Of a DNA stretch of 35,339 nt, positions 33,698 through 35,339 are shown one piece after another (within the stretch, counting starts at the first letter, position 1; every line of letters starts with the position of its first letter). The notes under the pieces were generated by a model that saw nothing but the letters and a program-made list of their open reading frames with translations, was not told the origin of the DNA and ran no database searches. This DNA comes from Bacteroidaceae bacterium (lineage in GTDB: Bacteria > Bacteroidota > Bacteroidia > Bacteroidales > Bacteroidaceae), in contig JAFSRW010000095.1 of NCBI GenBank assembly GCA_017445925.1, positions 1 through 35,339 of the forward strand, read 5' to 3'. A program made the translations under genes and the position numbers.

Positions 33698-35339
33698 ATG
33701 GTTTCATATTTACAGGTTCAGAATCTCACGCGCAGGGTAGGAGACCGTACGCTGTTTCAGGATTTGTCTTTCAGCATTATGGAGAGGCAGAAGGTGGGCA
33801 TTATTGCACAGAACGGAACGGGCAAAAGTACGCTGCTTAACATTCTCACGGGGAAAGACTCGCCTGATGAGGGGGAGGTGGTCTATCATAACGGTCTTAG
33901 GGTAGGGTACCTGGAACAGTCGCCTCACTACCCCCTGGATATGACTGTGCTGGAGGCCTGCTTCTGGCATGGAAACGAGACTACCAACCTTATCCGTGAG
34001 TATGAGCATTGTATGGCCACACCAGGCAATCCGGGACTGCAGGAGATACTTGACAGGATGGACCACCAGAAGGCGTGGGATTATGAAAACCTGAGCAAGA
34101 CCATTCTCTCTAAGCTTTCCATCACAGAGTTCCACAAACCCTTGCGTCAGCTTTCAGGAGGTCAGCTTAAGCGTGTGGCTCTGGCCAACGTGCTGATTAT
34201 GGAACCTGACTTTCTGATTCTGGATGAGCCTACCAACCATCTGGATATTCAGATGATAGAATGGCTGGAAGGATATCTAAAAAGGAGTAACATTACGCTG
34301 CTGATGGTTACGCACGACAGGTATTTCCTGGATAATATCTGTTCCCTGATTCTGGAGCTTGATGATGAGACCATCTATACCTACCGCGGAAATTACAGCT
34401 ATTATCTGGAGAAACGTCAGGAACGCATAGATGTGGCACGCTCGGAGGTTACGCGAGCCAACAATCTTTACCGCACGGAACTGGACTGGATGCGTCGGCA
34501 GCCGCAGGCTCGCGGTCATAAGGCGCGCTACCGCGAGGAGGCTTTCTATGAGTTGGAGAAAGTGGCTAAGAAACGTATTGAGGAGCAGCAGGTACGCCTG
34601 GAGATGAAGAGCACATATATAGGCAGCAAGATCTTCGAGGCGGAGTATGTAAGCAAGAAGTTCCCCATGAAGGATGCCACTTCGACTGCCACAGAGAAAA
34701 TCATCCTGAAGGATTTCTATTACAACTTCTCCCGCTACGAGAAGATGGGTATAGTAGGCGGCAATGGTACGGGCAAGACCACTTTCATAAAGATGCTGTT
34801 GGGAGAGGTGAAACCTGATTCGGGTAGATTCGTCATCGGCGAGACGGTTAAATTCGGTTACTATAGTCAGGACGGAATGCAGTTTGACGACCAGATGAAG
34901 GTTATTGATGCTGTCCGTAAGATTGCGGATTACGTTGACCTTGGCGGAGGACGCCATCTTACGGCTATGCAGTTCCTGCAGCACTTTATGTTTACGCCCC
35001 TTCAGCAGCAGAATTACATCTATAAGCTTTCAGGTGGCGAGAAGCGCAGGCTTCATCTTTGCACCGTTCTTATGCAGAGTCCCAACTTTCTGGTTCTGGA
35101 TGAGCCGACCAACGACTTGGATATCATAACCCTTCAGATTCTGGAACAATACTTGCAGGATTTTCACGGCTGCGTTATTGTTGTCAGTCACGACCGCTAT
35201 TTCATGGACAAGGTGGTGGATCATCTTCTTGTGTTCAATGGCGATGGTGACATTAAGGATTTCCCTGGCAACTACTCTCAGTATCGCGAGTGGGAGAAGC
35301 TGGAGAAGGGTCCCAAGATTCAAGATTCAAGATTCAAGA
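33698..35339 (+). CDS. ABC-F ATPase, Uup-like (3' end outside window)
   Basis: The frame opens at ATG 33698 and runs off the window, giving 547 residues so far. Both ABC domains look complete and active: domain 1 has AQNGTGKST (Walker A), LSGGQLKRVALA and LILDEPTNHLD; domain 2 has GGNGTGKTT, LSGGEKRRLHL and [11 protein letters not shown], with SHDRYF and THDRYF switch segments. The FPGNYSQYREW motif near the end is usual in ABC-F proteins, and a C-terminal coiled coil as in Uup would be expected beyond the edge. ABC-F proteins act on ribosomes; Uup is also linked to DNA excision phenotypes. The last bases form a CAAGATT heptamer array within the open frame. Confidence 0.92.
   Translation, partial: MVSYLQVQNLTRRVGDRTLFQDLSFSIMERQKVGIIAQNGTGKSTLLNILTGKDSPDEGEVVYHNGLRVGYLEQSPHYPLDMTVLEACFWHGNETTNLIREYEHCMATPGNPGLQEILDRMDHQKAWDYENLSKTILSKLSITEFHKPLRQLSGGQLKRVALANVLIMEPDFLILDEPTNHLDIQMIEWLEGYLKRSNITLLMVTHDRYFLDNICSLILELDDETIYTYRGNYSYYLEKRQERIDVARSEVTRANNLYRTELDWMRRQPQARGHKARYREEAFYELEKVAKKRIEEQQVRLEMKSTYIGSKIFEAEYVSKKFPMKDATSTATEKIILKDFYYNFSRYEKMGIVGGNGTGKTTFIKMLLGEVKPDSGRFVIGETVKFGYYSQDGMQFDDQMKVIDAVRKIADYVDLGGGRHLTAMQFLQHFMFTPLQQQNYIYKLSGGEKRRLHLCTVLMQSPNFLVLDEPTNDLDIITLQILEQYLQDFHGCVIVVSHDRYFMDKVVDHLLVFNGDGDIKDFPGNYSQYREWEKLEKGPKIQDSRFK
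35314..35339 (+). repeat. Heptamer tandem repeat CAAGATT at the window edge, in the Uup-like frame
   Basis: Three exact CAAGATT units plus CAAGA, cut by the window end. Seven is not a multiple of three, so the three frames are read in turn (KIQDSRF per 21 nt, no stop); a unit gain or loss would shift the frame. Confidence 0.85.

Noticed and set aside
34277-34984. 235-aa minus-strand frame near the window end
   Set aside because: It lies opposite the Uup-like ABC-F gene, whose plus-strand frame is continuous with both ATPase domains intact.

Overview
The window reads as a chromosomal segment of a Bacteroidota bacterium, most likely Bacteroidales and Prevotella-like. The reasons are: repeated promoter boxes of the TAnnTTTG type (the Bacteroidota -7 element) 20-90 nt before start codons, no clear Shine-Dalgarno sequences, a Rho protein with a very long Lys/Ala/Glu-rich N-terminal insertion, and family combinations typical of the phylum (DUF4835 between coaBC and recN, a DUF3127 SSB-like protein, an SGLT symporter beside transketolase and rpiB). 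Most genes are well-known housekeeping genes. No rRNA, tRNA, CRISPR array, transposase or phage gene was seen, and no gene-free stretch exceeds 300 bases.

Layout. 1-2748 (+): an accessory-looking stretch with the tail of an unknown gene, two small unknown proteins and an AAA ATPase with an altered Walker B. 2760-4835 (-): a GT2 polyprenol-phosphate-sugar synthase and dihydroorotase, abutting. 5003-6544 (+): guaA, closed by a bidirectional terminator. 6594-14613 (-): a carbohydrate block transcribed galM, FHS-type MFS transporter, galK, SGLT symporter, tkt, rpiB. It takes up and activates galactose and is joined to the non-oxidative pentose phosphate pathway. 14722-20539 (-): LysM glucosaminidase, a YbiT-type ABC-F protein, grpE, dnaJ, folC. 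20633-21118 (+): cytidine deaminase. 21149-30888 (-): a tight eight-gene run dnaN, DnaQ-like exonuclease, coaBC, DUF4835, recN, pseudoprotease-TPR protein, tilS, zinc-ribbon membrane protein, with overlaps of 4-14 nt or gaps of at most 13 nt. 31028-31459 (+): SSB-like DUF3127 protein. 31572-33512 (-): rho. 33698 to the end (+): a second ABC-F protein (Uup-like), running off the window.

The most unusual signals are not genes. Degenerate tandem repeats with an exact 7-nt period occur at four gene boundaries: galK/SGLT, the folC start, grpE/dnaJ, and near the 3' end of the Uup-like gene. A small palindromic element (core CTCTAACTCCCCC...GGGAG) lies just upstream of dnaJ, in eroded form just upstream of galK, and in frame inside folC. 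Together they suggest a population of small dispersed repeats that shape intergenic regions and have entered coding sequence. On the protein side, the YbiT-type ABC-F protein has lost the ATP-binding and catalytic motifs of its second ATPase domain, and the TPR protein carries a trypsin-like domain with no recognisable catalytic triad. The grpE-dnaJ pair has a sigma-54-like promoter unlike every other promoter seen here.
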